DNA of 64,000 nucleotides, taken from the NCBI RefSeq assembly GCF_000204055.1, contig NW_006768862.1, positions 63,885 through 127,884 on the forward strand, written 5' to 3'. Under the pieces are notes generated by a model. That model was not told the origin of the DNA and made no database searches. It saw only the letters and a list, made by a program, of their open reading frames with translations. Positions 34,503-46,964 of this stretch are shown one piece after another (position 1 is the stretch's first letter; each line of letters starts with the position of its first letter). The DNA comes from Melampsora larici-populina 98AG31 (Eukaryota; Basidiomycota; Pucciniomycetes; Pucciniales; Melampsoraceae). Made by a program: the position numbers and the translations under genes.

Positions 34503-35234
34503 CACTACACCAAATGACATCTTCACCCAGGGGTATAGAAAAGTAGTGTGGGCATAGAAAACTATGGTTAAAGTACTCTTCTATATCCATAGAGATAGTA
34601 TCATCTACGCCTAGACAAACCATTCTGTTCTATACCCACAGATGAAAATATTCACATGACCACAAGGACTGTATATATAAATCTAGACTCAAAGCCCTTC
34701 TTGAGTCTTGTCCCATGGGAAAGCATGGTCCATCAGTCATATTGTACATATGTAGAGAGTGTCTGTCAATTTGTGTAAGATTGTGCATACACTGCAAAGA
34801 GAATGAATTTTACAAGGTGAAAAATGATTGCATATGACCAAAATGATTGATAATGCAGAATTAATGCAGAATAATGCAGAATTAATGCAGAATTAATCAT
34901 TTTGTAGATTAAATGTAATCTTTTTTCACCTTGGAAAACTACATTATCTTCACAGTGCATACATACTCATATACAATGCTGAACATGGTTGAAGATCTCT
35001 TGTATCAGCATAGAATTGTATTTTGGGGTAAAAATATCAAAAAACAGAAAATTGAGATTCTGTGCACTGTAACACTGCCTTTGGGTCCCAATACATACAG
35101 CTGAGTCAGCGCAAAGAAAATACTCAATTTCTCAATCTCAAATATTGTACATAGGTGTATCAAAAGCATTGTTCATTGGTATAGAAAAGTACCCTTTTCT
35201 ATACCCCCGGGTAAAGATGTCATTTGTTGTAGTG
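34503..35234. mobile_element. Canonical CACTA MITE, 732 bp
   Basis: The ends start CACTACA[C/A]CAAATGACATCTT and continue as imperfect inverted repeats for about 45 bp. TTA is duplicated at 34500-34502 and 35235-35237. CACTAC...GTAGTG termini and a 3-bp duplication identify CACTA. The interior is non-coding, with an AATGCAGAATT array at 34853-34895. Confidence 0.88.
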
Positions 35235-35237
35235 TTA

Positions 35238-36382
35238 TAGGAATAAGTTTATCAGATTAGGTATTGATGATTGGAATCCAATGATCAAAACTAACACTAA
35301 GGATAGGTGAGATAGGTGATACATTTTGTGAGACATGATTAGAATGTGAATTCTGAGTGATCAGATCAAAGTTTGTAATATGACGTAAGCCCAAGTTAGG
35401 TATCATTGTATCTGATGATATACAAGTTGATCAGTGTTGATTGATAAAAGAAAAATGATACTCATCTGATTTTTTAATGAGAGGTGGGCTCAAGATTGAA
35501 TTAAGATGATCATCAAAATGAGTAAGGTCATGAGTTTGGGTTTGATTAGTTGAACATCTATTGAAATTGAGCTGGATTGGTATGGGTGAACAAGGTTAAA
35601 TTTGATGATTTGATGAGCTTGGGTTTGGGTTCTCTTTGTTTTGGGAGAGAATTTGTGAATTATTTGCTATTGATTTTGATTGATTTAAACAGTACAATGA
35701 TTCAGTACAAGTAATCATCATTGAGAACTGGTTAATAGAGATTGATTTTGGAAATGGACGTACAAAATGTCTTGGAGTTTATCCATCATCCCGTGCTGAT
35801 TCCTCTCCTTCAACTTCTTAGCTTTGGCAGCTTGGCCCACCTCATTGTTTCCATGTTGCGTGTGTTTGAGTGAGGGCAATGCTGAGCAAAATTGTGAAGT
35901 TACAAATCCAAAATTTTGAAAACCTGTTGTTTGTACATATATACACATGCACTGGAATTGATCCGCAGTCTCTCCTCCAATTTTAGGATCACCTTGTTTG
36001 CTGTGTTAAGAAAGCAAAAGAACAAAAAACGCAAGCGAAAAACTGAATCAACAGAAAGATGCGGAAGAATCAGGCACTTCTTCTTACCCATTTTTTTCTA
36101 CACAGTAGATTATGGGAAGTTGGTGCAAAAGGCAATCCTAAATTTCCCCTACTAAAAATCTCAAGGAACCACGCCAAAAGTTCAGGGTAAGGAGTAAGTC
36201 CTGTCAATGTATACTACTTACATCATCATATGACTACAAGATACATCTTTACATATTTGCTCCTGCGTATTTCAAATCATTTCATTAATTATATCAATTT
36301 AACTCTATGCTTATACTTAGATTCATGCTTGTACTGTTTCATATATATTCTATTGTTCTCCAGAGCCTGTTGTTGTTTGGGC
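35238..36382. other. No supported gene
   Basis: AT-rich sequence with short, unrecognised open frames on both strands. A possible KDZ upstream exon (minus, about 35870-35760) could not be supported. Confidence 0.4.
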
Positions 36383-36609
36383 GTTGATTCTCTTTCATTC
36401 ATCTCTCAAACACTGTCCTTAGCGCATCACTCTTATTCTTCTCTTTATCCATACACTTAGAGTGCTGACTATTGCGTACAGGTTATTATACAATCAATAT
36501 GAAATACATAGTTGATTCTCTTTCATTCATCTCTCAAACACTGTCCTTAGCACATCACTCTTATTCTTATCTTTATTCATACACTTAGAGTGCTGACTAT
36601 TGCGTACAG
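36383..36609 (+). repeat. Direct duplication of a 99-bp segment
   Basis: GTTGATTCTCTTTCATTCAT... at 36383-36481 is repeated almost exactly at 36511-36609, separated by 29 bp. Confidence 0.85.
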
Positions 36610-36624
36610 CTGTTTTGTGATTCA

Positions 36625-36692
36625 TTAAGTCCCTTGTGCCTTGATCATTGCTTCCTATGTATAAAACCCGGCACAAAGGGACTTAGTTAAGT
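36625..36692. repeat. Hairpin with MULE-like TAAGTCCC terminus
   Basis: TTAAGTCCCTTGTGCC (36625-36640) pairs with GGCACAAAGGGACTTA (36670-36685). The right arm continues GTTAAGTT, as at 10491-10498 and similar to the end of the element at 41191-41799. Confidence 0.55.
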
Positions 36693-37009
36693 TTGGTGTA
36701 TAAGTATCAATTGTGATTTATCCAAACTAATTATTGGAGTAAGTGTTTTGTAATTATTTCATCATTGGTTTATCAAAGGTAATTCTCCTCCTCTTTTCAT
36801 GTTGCCTAATCATTTCTGAATATGATATATTTGCTTTTTTCAATTGGACACTTCAACATTTACCATGGCTGCTAATGCCTGCTCAACACCAGGTGTTCTG
36901 TCTTGGAATATAACCCTTTGAACTGGCAAAATAAATCACTCAATGCACTGTGCATAATTTGGGAGCACTTCCTAGAATCAACAAATTGGGGAAAAAAATT
37001 GATGCTCAT

Positions 37010-37430
37010 GTACAATCCACAATTACATATATAAATGTGTTTTGTGAAGGAAGGCTGTCAGGTACAAACATGTGGAGAATCAGATTTCATAAAGGACAAT
37101 GAAACATAATGTATATGTATATTTATAATTATCAAAGATATTTATGATTTGGTGTTACAATTTGTAACATAGTATTTTTTTCTATGTTTTTTTAAATCTC
37201 AAAACTCAGTCAATGTACATGATGAACATTAGTAGACTAGATATTCTTGGTGGGGAAATATAGGAGCGGTTTTGTAAAGATTTATGATGTCATATGACAT
37301 CATGAATGTTTACAGTGGTATTACATGTTTTGTTGGTAAATGACCCATAAAATGACCCATATTGTTTTGAAAACAATGGAAAACATCTTGAAAAAATCTT
37401 GGAGTCATGAGATGCATTGGCCTGCCAGTG
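37010..37430. mobile_element. Diverged copy of the inverted-arm element terminus
   Basis: This is colinear with 8190-8563 (shared CATGTGGAGAA, ATTCTTGGTGGGGAAAT, TTTATGATGTCATATGACAT-like blocks). It ends in the intact terminus GGCCTGCCAGTG, the inverse of the start at 6341. No matching left end was found nearby. Confidence 0.6.
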
Positions 37431-38964
37431 AGTCAGACTAGTAGTTGAGGGCTGTTTTCAGAGACACCAGGCAGTTGTTTGTGGCATGAGGCAAAAATTT
37501 GCTTGTTAAAAACAACAAAGGAAGTATTGCAAGGTTTGCATGTGAATTTGGTTCCAGGTTTTGGGTTGTGCCAACATAATTTGGGACATTGGACTTGTAC
37601 TTGCTGGTTCTGCATCCTCATGAATCTTGCTTCTTTAGGTTGGGAGAGTCAGGCACCTGGAGTTGCCAGAGGTTCCAAGACACCAGCTGGAAGGTCAATT
37701 GCTTGCCAGATTACAAAGGTTGCAAGTACTGAGAAGATGGTTCAGGGGGTAGGGGTAACTTCATCAAAAACATTGAGAGGCAATGCTAAAAGGAATAAAA
37801 AATAAACCATTACAGATATATTGAATAAAACAAATGATACAGGATCAGGGAGATGTTTTATTTGAGGCTGGAAGGGTCAAGAATTGCCCTGTGGCAGGGT
37901 GATCATGCTTGTACTTGGAGCATGAGGATGGTTGATTTTGCTGAGAGATCTATTCACGGGAGAACAATTGGACCAGTGAGGTGAGCATCACCAGATGAGT
38001 TCAAGCATGACATGGAACTTGGAAGTACTGGCTGAGGGTGGGTGTTGACCAGACCAAGATCTTTCAAAAAAGGGACTGGTGTGAAGGTTGGTAGAAAAAA
38101 CAAAGAGGACTGTAAGGAAGATGTAGGGGCAAAGTTTAAAGCCAATTGCGGACTGCGTCACCTGAGGGGTCATTGCGGGAGGGATCAGGCCAATGGGGAC
38201 AGTCATATGTCTTGCAGGTTGCTGAAAAGCAGGTGTGCAAGGCAAATAGCCCAGAGTGGGTGGATGAAAGGGGTATGGTGGGGGTATGTTTGGCATAAAA
38301 TCAAGTCAACCTTGGAGCTGTGCTGCTGGGGTGGTGTTTGACAAGATCCTGCTGGGAGAAATGATGTTTACATTTTTTTTGACACCGGAAATCAAGAACT
38401 TACCAATTACTGGCCATACTTTGAGCTATCAGGTCCTGCTAGTTGCACTTGTACATATCCTGTGGTGGGGATTGTATGTTGTTGATTCTGTTTTTGGCTG
38501 GTCTATGATAAGCATGAAAGAAATTGATATCAGTGAAAAAAATTAACAGGATGATGGGAAAGGGCTGAGCATTGGGAGCTTTCTGATTAACAAAGGTCCA
38601 AGACTTAGATAGTGTGATTATCAAAAAGTGGGACAAGTAATTCCTTGTCTGCTGGTGATATTGATAGGAATGCTTCTTGTATTTATGGGAGTCTGGCAAG
38701 CAATCAAGTTGTGGTTTCAAGATACAATGTTTGTTGGTGCTTGCTGGATGCAACTGTTGATTGAATCATTGACCAATCATCCAAATTTTCAATGAAAAAA
38801 TGGAGCATGGGGTGGTGTTGAGTGATTGGACAAAATTTTGGATGAGGCTGATGCTGATAAATTTGGGTAGTTGACTGAATGTAGCTGCCAAACAAAAACA
38901 GGATGGGACATCTGGTTTTTGGTTGAGCTTCTGACCTAGGCTAAAGCTCTGGAATAGTATGGAA
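37431..38964. other. Possible degraded coding DNA, no gene called
   Basis: A minus-strand piece at 37560-37480 has spaced cysteines (QCPKLCW, CKPC, SCHK), and a Pro-rich open frame lies at 38296-37988. They do not join into a consistent model, and I do not recognise a family. Confidence 0.35.
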
Positions 38965-39315
38965 AGGACCCCGGATAGCTCCTATAAAGCATACCGACGA
39001 AAAAACACCAAATATTCAGTCCTTCATACCTGAATTTGAGGGTCTGGAGGGCCAAGAATACCTCTTTCGTTGGTAACATTTTGAATGAAAACTACCAAAA
39101 TTTGCCAAAAAAATCCTCGCAAGTCCTTAACACTCAAAAATAGCCTAGGAAGGCCTAGAAAAGCTACAAAATTTCCCATTCATTCCTCCGATGTCGCTAT
39201 GATCCAATGCCAACGAGGTCAAAACATACTTATTTCGTCGCTTACATCGCCAAAATTTCAAACCAAAAAGATACCTTTTTGGTCGGTACCTTTAATAGAA
39301 GCTATCCGGGGTCCT
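38965..39315. mobile_element. hAT-like MITE, 351 bp
   Basis: Inverted ends start AGGACCCCGGATAGCT and remain similar for about 40 bp with small differences. The flanks GTATGGAA (38957-38964) and GTCTGGAA (39316-39323) match at 7 of 8 positions, as expected for an old hAT-type 8-bp duplication. Confidence 0.6.
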
Positions 39316-39379
39316 GTCTGGAATACACAACCACCCACATAGCCCTGTATTTGCTGTATCTGGGTTGTGCCATGTTATA

Positions 39380-39596
39380 GTGCTTATCCCTAAAAACAAG
39401 GAAATGTAGCATGGGGTTGTGCCCCAAATATTGAAATTTGAAAAGCACAGAAAAACTATTGATTGTTCCAACAAAATATAGAAACAGAGTTCTCAATCTC
39501 ATGATTCCAAAACCACCTTTGAAGAAAGGTGAGTGTTGGCAGAGGGGATAGGTTTTGGGGATCTGATTTGATTTCCTTATTTTCAGGGGTAAGCAC
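39380..39596. mobile_element. TA-flanked MITE (Tc1/mariner-like), 217 bp
   Basis: Inverted repeats of about 28 bp begin GTGCTTA[T/C]CCCT and are flanked by TA on both sides (39378-39379, 39597-39598). Non-coding. Confidence 0.55.
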
Positions 39597-39599
39597 TAT

Positions 39600-40715
39600 A
39601 CAAAAATTCAAAAAAGATTTTTAATAATGACACAAATTCTTAGAACTATTGGGACAGTTGTATGTGACTTTCAATTTTCAGTATAAGTGTTGCATGACTA
39701 TCCATTGTTGGATCAAAATTTGTGCATGGCTAGCATTCTCTACAGTCACAGGGAATATGTGAGAGAGTGAAACCAAGCCATAATCACCTCTCCAGCTGCC
39801 ACACAAGTATCCACTGCTCATTTCACATGGATCATCCAGAGATGAGTGTGCTCCCACCTCAACCTCATTTGGAAGATTTTACCTGCCTTGTAGGCTCCTT
39901 CTAGAATGTGTGGTGAAGGTCAATCAAGCTTCAATATGGAGAGATCATGGAGGCGGACATGACCACAAGAGGATCCCATGATTATTATAAGCAACACCTT
40001 CAGTGGTCACACAATTGTCACCCTGCTTTCCCTTGATGCTCAATAGCAAAAATAATAGTGTCAAAAAATATATTTGAAATCCTATCAATCCATAACAGCA
40101 GTGTCCCTTTCCCCCATTGTAACTGGTTGGCCACCCCAGCAGCCTCCAGTGGTTTTCCCTCATGTGCCAAACCCAAGTTACACATTCATCTCATTACTAT
40201 GATCTGTGCATACAAAATCCCCACAAAAGCAATCAAGGTGGATGTAAATAATCACTAGAATGAGGTATTACAAAAAAGAAAAGATGAACAAAAAAGTACA
40301 GTTTTCTAAATTTTTCTGTGAAATTCAAAGTGGGGCTGAGTGGGTTCCTTTTCCTTGACGAATCTTTGGGAGGGGCCTAGCCAAAATTTGTTGCCAGAAT
40401 CTGTTCTTCCACAAAATCTGGTCATGCTAGTGGCAGCCTCAGTTCCAACATCCTAAGGTCTCAATCCATGTCCACACACGGTTAGGTGTGTTGCTAGGTA
40501 AGTGGATAAATGTTAAGATATTACATCTTTTCACAACTGGTTCAACCAAGGGGTGTGAATTCACCATATTGGGGAGGCTCAACTTGAACTCGCTTCTCAG
40601 ATTATCCGAATTGTCAAACTTACTGAATTGCCTTGTGTCACTTTTGCAAAAGTTATGTAGGTCATGTCACAAGAGGGTCAAATTTCCAAAGTCTTTTGAA
40701 TAAACTCAATGGAAG
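39600..40715. other. No supported gene
   Basis: Ordinary AT-rich sequence. Open frames are short and overlap on opposite strands without recognisable content. Confidence 0.4.
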
Positions 40716-40719
40716 GGAT

Positions 40720-41040
40720 GCCATGACATTCTCATCATACTTTTTACAATTTATGGCGTTCAAACATGCGCAAAAAATTTGCAAGTTGCGAGAAAGTTGT
40801 GTGCAAGTTCTTTTAAACATCTTGCATAGAACTTGGACAAAACTTGCAGACTTAAGAAAGTTATGTGTGAACCTAGGCTTCCCCGCTTCAAGGACTCAGT
40901 TTGCCCTTGATGAGAAAGGGTAAATACATACAGCAGGGGGTTGTCGGATCTTGCACGGATCTTGCACATCGGTTTTGCAAATTTCTTGCACATGTTTGAA
41001 CGCCATAATTGTATGAGAATGTGACATGACCTCACTTTTC
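40720..41040. repeat. Imperfect inverted repeat around ATGGCGTTCAAACATG
   Basis: ACATTCTCAT...TTTATGGCGTTCAAACATGCGCAA (about 40728-40775) is mirrored at about 40975-41025. The spacing (about 200 bp) and arms resemble a MITE, but no target duplication could be assigned. Confidence 0.5.
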
Positions 41041-41190
41041 CATACAAACTTTAAGTGACACAGGACAATTCCAGATAATTCCCTGTGAGTTCTGGGTGAC
41101 TTTACATTTCATATTCCACATATTTCATATGTCTGCTTGAGCAAGATGTTCATCGTGTGATAGCTAATATTGTGATCCCAGTATATACAT

Positions 41191-41799
41191 TAAACTCAAC
41201 TAAGTCCCTCGCTGACTCTCGCACGCTTCGAGCGCAGCGAGGGACTTATGACTCCCAAGCACATTTTTGCCTGTGAGGGAAATGAAATTTGGCAGGGAAA
41301 AACTTCTCTCCTTGTGAAACGTTTTCCCCTATTTGTGAAATTTCTTGGTCCAAAGAATTTTTTTCTTCGCCTACCTGAGCCGCTTCGATCTATCAAAACA
41401 AATCCGAGGAAATCGAGGAACCCTTCCTCTATGGGCTCCTGAAGTTTCACGTTTGAGGGAAATTTCTGGGACTTTGTCTTGTTTAAGCCGTCATATGTAA
41501 TTGCTACAAGTGGATACAGTCGGAAATTACACCAAAAGCTGGAACTTGAGGAGCCCTTAGAGGGAGGTTTCCTCGGTTTCCTCGGTTTTTTTTTCGATGG
41601 TTCAAAGGGCCTCATAGAGGCGAACATATTATTTCTTTGGCTCAAGGATTTTCACAAATAGATGAAAAAGATTTATAAGGACACCAATTTCCACCAGCCA
41701 AAAGGCAATCCCCTCACAGGCGAAAATGTGCTTGGGAGTCATAAGTCCCTCGCTGCGCTCGAAGCGTGCGAGACTCAGCGAGGGACTTAGTTGAGTTTA
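41191..41799. mobile_element. Mutator-like (MULE) MITE, 609 bp
   Basis: Nearly identical inverted ends of about 95 bp begin TAAACTCAACTAAGTCCC and are flanked by a perfect 9-bp duplication TATATACAT (41182-41190, 41800-41808). Long inverted ends and a 9-bp duplication fit the Mutator superfamily. Each end contains its own hairpin (TAAGTCCCTCGCTG pairing with CAGCGAGGGACTTA). The minus-strand open frame across it is not supported as a gene. Confidence 0.8.
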
Positions 41800-42321
41800 T
41801 ATATACATAAGACACCTCGGCGTACTGTATCCAACTACTTGAAGTAGTGTAAAAACGTGTATGATACTGCCATTACCAGTGGTGCGTCTCTCATCTCGAA
41901 CCGTCTCACACATCTTGCCTTTTCGGTCCCCCAACTTATGCTGACCCGAGAACTTTTTTGAATTTCAAGGTACACAACTTAGCCGCTTAAGGCTTAAGAA
42001 TATGTAACTGGTGGAATATGTAACTGCTACATATGTATGTCAGTCAGAGCCTTCCACGTTCCAAATTCCCCCTCAACTCAGCGTCGTCTTCAATCTACAA
42101 ATCTTTTGCATCACCCACTCACAAAACCTATCGATTCAATCTAACCTGCTGTCGGTGTTGATTGGCCCACACGTTGTTGGCTTCTCGCTACGAACGTCAG
42201 GGCCATTTGTCCCGCTGCATGGTCAACATCATTCACAACTCGAACTACACTCGAAATTCACGGGCCATCTACAGCTTACTCATTCAAGTGATTCAATCCT
42301 CAACCTCTCCTCACTCTCGCG

Positions 42322-43907
42322 ATGGTTAAGAATCATGGTCTTTCTGGGTTCAATGCGGATATGTTTGGCCACGGAAAAAAACGGTCCCGAAGAATCAAAA
42401 AATCCCCCTCACCTGACATGAACCGTGAAAAAGCGTTGAAGATCAGTCAATCTCTTGGTATATTGAGGGATTCAGAAAATCCTCCCCCGCCTCCCTCTCC
42501 CGAACAAGACGATAACGACGAAAACAACTGGCAAGATGTAGATGACGGCGGTGTTGGTGTTGATAGCCAAATCAGGCCGGACTCTCCAGGTGATCAGTAT
42601 GCTCGCCATCAAAAGTCACTCCGACGTGCAGAAGCCCGAGCTAAGGTCCAGCAAAGGTGGAAGGCACTAGAAGCTCAACTCACTGCATCGTACCTTTACC
42701 TTCAACACTACACCCGCCATTGGACCTCCCAGCCCTCGTTTAACTCATATCTTTCTGATGAGATTCAATGTCAATGTCCCCCTGCAAAACTTCGACAACG
42801 ACCCATTGATCTGATTGACCTTCTGAGTTGGTTTGATTTTTTCGTCATTTCACTTTCTTTTCATTGACTGATGTCTCGCGTCTTTAACTAGGCCACATCA
42901 GCAAACACCCGGTCACATTCTGTGAATGTGTACCTGATGTTGTCCGTTTACTTCATGTGGGTTATATATCCGGCTCGCCTCAACATCCTCGCACTGCTTT
43001 CTCTGTCCGACTTGTGCAATTCCACCACCACCTCTGGAACAACACAGTTGTATCAACTACGGGATTTATTGATGCGCTGATGGATTTTCTTGATGAACAA
43101 TGCGCTTCAAGATTGAAACCTCAACAAGTCAGAGGGACTTCCACGAAGAACTTCAATCGTATTCTCAGACATCCTTTTACTCAGGCAATCGACATACATC
43201 GCCAAATTCTCTTGGGCGAGCAAACTCTGTATGAAGAAGGCCTCGAACTAACTCCACTTGATATCTCTGCCGCTCTATGTTGTCGGTGTTTCGGTCCAGC
43301 AGAGGCAGAAGTCAAGTTGTCACCCAATGAACCGGACTTTATCATTGCGATGGATGGAAACTTCCAACATCGGCATCAAACCCGCGCCAGTAAGGACTCG
43401 CCTCAAGAAGACCAATATCCCGACTCCTTCATTCAACCTAGTAAGCTTGAAAAAGAGGTTGTTGCTTGCCAACAAACTGATGCTCAAGCCCATAACATCA
43501 AGGTACGTATTCCTGCCTTTGTTTGATCTCCAGTTGTTGGTCTTTACTAACGCTGAGCTGAATTCTTTCAATTTCAGACCTCCTGTTCTGATTCCCACAC
43601 CGCTGCAAATGATGTTCGTAATAGTTCATCATGGGATAGGTGTGATGACACAGGTTTGTTCGCGGCTGCTTGTCGTCATGATGCACCTCTCTACTTTGTC
43701 AATATCTATCAGAGTGGTGAAAAGTGAGCTTTCCTTATATGTGCATGTTGAGTAATGAAAGAAGCTCAGGACTGACACATCCTTCTCATATTTAGACTGT
43801 ATTATCCTGTGGCAATACTCAAAAAGCTTCGAGAATTGTACCCTGACCATTTTATAGGCATACTCTATGACATCGGCTGTCACTTTATGTTGTATTATGA
43901 TGTTTGA
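42322..43907 (+). pseudogene. KDZ transposase 5' half, truncated in the catalytic domain
   Basis: Exons 42322-42826, 42892-43502, 43578-43723 and 43796-43907 join in frame to 457 aa. The order is basic N-terminus, acidic DDNDENNW stretch, helical RRAEARAKVQQRWKALEAQL, then CxC-type cysteines (QCQCP, FCECVPD). The KDZ domain follows: DIHRQILLGEQTLYE, CCRCFGPAE, IIAMDGNFQHRH, GLFAAACRHDAPLYFVNIYQ and ILYDIGCHF. The MDGNFQHRH and YDIGCH blocks carry the presumed catalytic acidic residues. The reading stops seven residues after YDIGCH, where intact family members continue for several hundred residues. It is therefore a 3'-truncated copy of a DNA transposon transposase. No terminal repeats were identified. 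Confidence 0.85.
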
Positions 43908-43931
43908 TGATCTAGCCTGAGACTCAATAGG

Positions 43932-43949
43932 CCGCTCGATCGATCGAGC
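43932..43949. repeat. Perfect 18-bp palindrome
   Basis: CGCTCGATCGATCGAGCG lies 25 bp downstream of the truncated KDZ stop and is isolated in AT-rich DNA. Confidence 0.7.
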
Positions 43950-44479
43950 GTATAGATTTTGGTATCTGTTTGGTTTAACTGATTCAATCAGAGATGCTTA
44001 CCTGTCCCTACCTACCTTTGCAACATCTTCTAGGTAGCCTTTGTTGTTGACACCATGGAAAATAGCAGTTTAGATGAATAAGTTTTTGATTTCATCGGTC
44101 GTTGTTCACCATTATGATTTGCTTTGTTCAAGTAAATCACATTGGGGTGCTGTAATAGTCCTCGATCATCTGTTCTTGAGTTCCCAACTTACAGATCATT
44201 ACCTCTGACAACCTTGTTCCTCAGGTATCTTTGCCTCCGTTCTGATCTTACATTCTGATTATATTTCTGATGCTCTTTTCGGGCTTGCTTGTCTGATTCT
44301 GATTTGGTCCAATCTTGATTTTGTCCGATTATATTCTATGGTTTGGTCTGTTCTCTTCTATTGTTTCTTGTGCCAGTCCGATTTCCTTCACATAAATGTA
44401 GGCTTTATCTTTATCCATGATTGCTCACATAATCTCAACCTACCTATCTCTACAAAAAGGGATAGGTAAGTTGAGATGA

Positions 44480-45010
44480 GAAAGGGGTGTAGAAAAGACC
44501 ACAAAATGTGCACAATTCCACAACTTGCTCAGTTTTTGCCTGATGCTGATGGGCAAATATCAAAAGTTGTTGATAGGAAAATTACAAGGATAGTTTGATA
44601 ACATCATTTTTGTAAAATCCCAGTTTTTGATGCTCAGGTTGGGGTTTTGATGAGTTTCCCGGGTGGTGTGAAGGCCACAAAATGATCATAACTCACTCAG
44701 TTTGTGCCCAATCTTTATGGTCTGAAAATGAGAGTTGTTGGAAATATAATTATAAGGACAGTTTAATATTACCAGTTTTGTATATCATCACTTCTTGATG
44801 GTCAAATTGAGGATTTGGTGATATTCTGAGGGACCGTAAATGTCACAAAACGTCCATATCTCACTCAATTTTGGTGCAAACTTGACACTTCCATAATGAA
44901 AGTTGTTTGAAATTGAATTTCATTTTCCATTTAATAAGAACTTCCACTCAAAAAATGCCTTCTTCTCACCGCTTTGGCCATTTAAAGTTTTAACACATGT
45001 TTTTATATGA
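44480..45010 (+). repeat. Degenerate tandem repeat, period ~180 bp
   Basis: The pattern CACAAAA..(T/C)..CATA(A/T)CTCACTCA(G/A)TTT..TG(C) with a following GAAAGTTGTT block recurs near 44490, 44676 and 44845, with a weaker copy near 45015. Copies are diverged. Confidence 0.5.
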
Positions 45011-45222
45011 GTATATCTCAGCCAAAATTTGTCTGTTGATGTCAGGAGCAGTTCCATTGAATTCCTGAGTGTTTTTTAGGGGGGGTTTATTATTGAAGTT
45101 TTAGTCCAAAGTCACTTTGAAATTTCATCAAAATTTTGGCACAAGATTGCATATATCTGCACACTTTACACTTTGTGTTTACCTTGTTGGTAATAAGGAC
45201 AACTTTTCTCACAACTTCCTCA

Positions 45223-45259
45223 CACAGTGCCCGTGGGCAGCGACCTCGACGTCGAGGTC
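45223..45259. repeat. CACAGTGCCCG + TCGACGTCGA palindrome (transposon-end-like)
   Basis: CACAGTGCCCG (45223-45233) is followed at a fixed offset of 19 by the perfect palindrome GACCTCGACGTCGAGGTC (45242-45259). The same block occurs at 51254-51290 in the same orientation. Confidence 0.6.
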
Positions 45260-46964
45260 CCAACTTTCGTGTAGTTTCTCTCACAAGAACAAGTTGTTTG
45301 TTACACAAGTGTCTGAGAAACACAAACAAAGGAAGCATCTACTCAGAGCTGAACAATACCAGCCCAACCCTAGCTCAAAGTCGTTCAGCTCATGAGCAAA
45401 AACCACGACACCAAGACGAATAGAGTATCATCAGTACTTCATTACCGTCAAACACCTTTGTTTTTCTACGTATGCTATGTAACATGTACTCTGCTTCTGG
45501 TCGGTTTCCCTGAGGCTGAAGCTGTGTACTATGTACTACTAGTATTGTTACGTCGATTCAACATGTATCTTCACGAGCAGATACCCAAATAGTGCCTTTC
45601 GTGCCTGGTTTCATTCGGTGCTCCCCGAGGTACTCTTGAAGAGGGAAACCTGGGTCTTCCTAGAATGATATGAACAGGAATGGGGGACGTTTCACTGGTT
45701 CAACACAATCTCATACCATCAATTAACTCAAACTTAAGAAACCAATCATCAAATTTTAACATATTCGACTCAAATCCAATCAAAAGAAACTCATAATATG
45801 CACCATGAATCAAAGCTCGTCTACGGATTGCTGTTTCAAACCCACCTTTTCTTCTTATACCTGGTTTATTTCATTTATCGATTAATTTTGGATCTTATTT
45901 AGCTTCAAAACTTCAACGTGAGCTTTTCTTCTCAATCATTCAATCTGCTTATTTTTTCAAAATTTGGAGATATTGGTCTTTGCTTGGTGATTAGCTAAAT
46001 AACCCAAAAGTATGTCACATCATAAATTATTATTGGGTCTATAGTTTATTTTCAATTGAAACCCGATTTGTGTATATCAAATTTATTCATTCTTATTAAA
46101 CTCAATCACCACGCCATTTACATTGATATCTAAAGTGATCGCTTTCTCAAATGGAGTCTTTTTAAACGAGTTTTGACTGCGAAGATAGAGGGGATCCTTT
46201 GTCTTGACGAAAGGGGGGTCAGAGAGTGTGGGCTCATAGCAATACTTTTTCCGTATCAAAAGATGATACTTTTGGATGAAAATGATGTGTGTTTTCTTCT
46301 TTTGAATTCTTCTTTCTTTTGTGCTATAATACCGGAAACGATAAGAGTCAGTGTGTACGGTGAAGAAGCTCGTCGTCCAGTCTGTCATACTTTACCGCTA
46401 CTGTTGGTGGTGATAGATTGAATCATACTTGTTAAAACATTTTATAAGTTTTGTACATTACTTTGTTTCCTGTTCGTATCCTATCATGTAGTAGATGGCT
46501 TGAGGATCCCATTTGAGAATGAAAATGGTAAATCAGAAGACGTGCAGAAGATCAGAATCATCAGTTCTTAAGCTATGCACCTTCTTGAGCTGGGCTGTAA
46601 GCTGATGGTAGGAATTCTCAATCGTCAAGAATCAGAGCTAATGTATGTAAAACAAGTAAATACTACTTCAATTGCAATTATACATGTATATTTCTCCGAT
46701 CATCAATAGCTATACAAACTCATAGAATTAGTAGGCTTCTCAGATTTATAGGGCTCGACGTTTTGTGATTTCAAGCCTCAAAGATTCAGAAGATATCAAA
46801 AAGTGGAACAAAAACCAAAAAATAGACTGAAATACTTCCAAGTAGGGGACAAGGTCGAGCTTTAGAATTGGAGGGGACTACTTAAATGATTATGTTTGCG
46901 TATGTCCAAAGACAACATCCTGAGATATCAACACATCAACAAATCAGCTCTGAGCTCATGCGGA
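45260..46964. other. No supported gene
   Basis: Short overlapping open frames only. This is the 3' side of the Tnp2-type transposase gene. A CACTA-type right or left terminus could not be assigned with confidence. Confidence 0.35.

Noticed and set aside
41196..41645. 149-codon minus-strand frame in the MULE-like MITE
   Set aside because: It spans the terminal repeats themselves and has no recognisable domain; non-coding explanation preferred.
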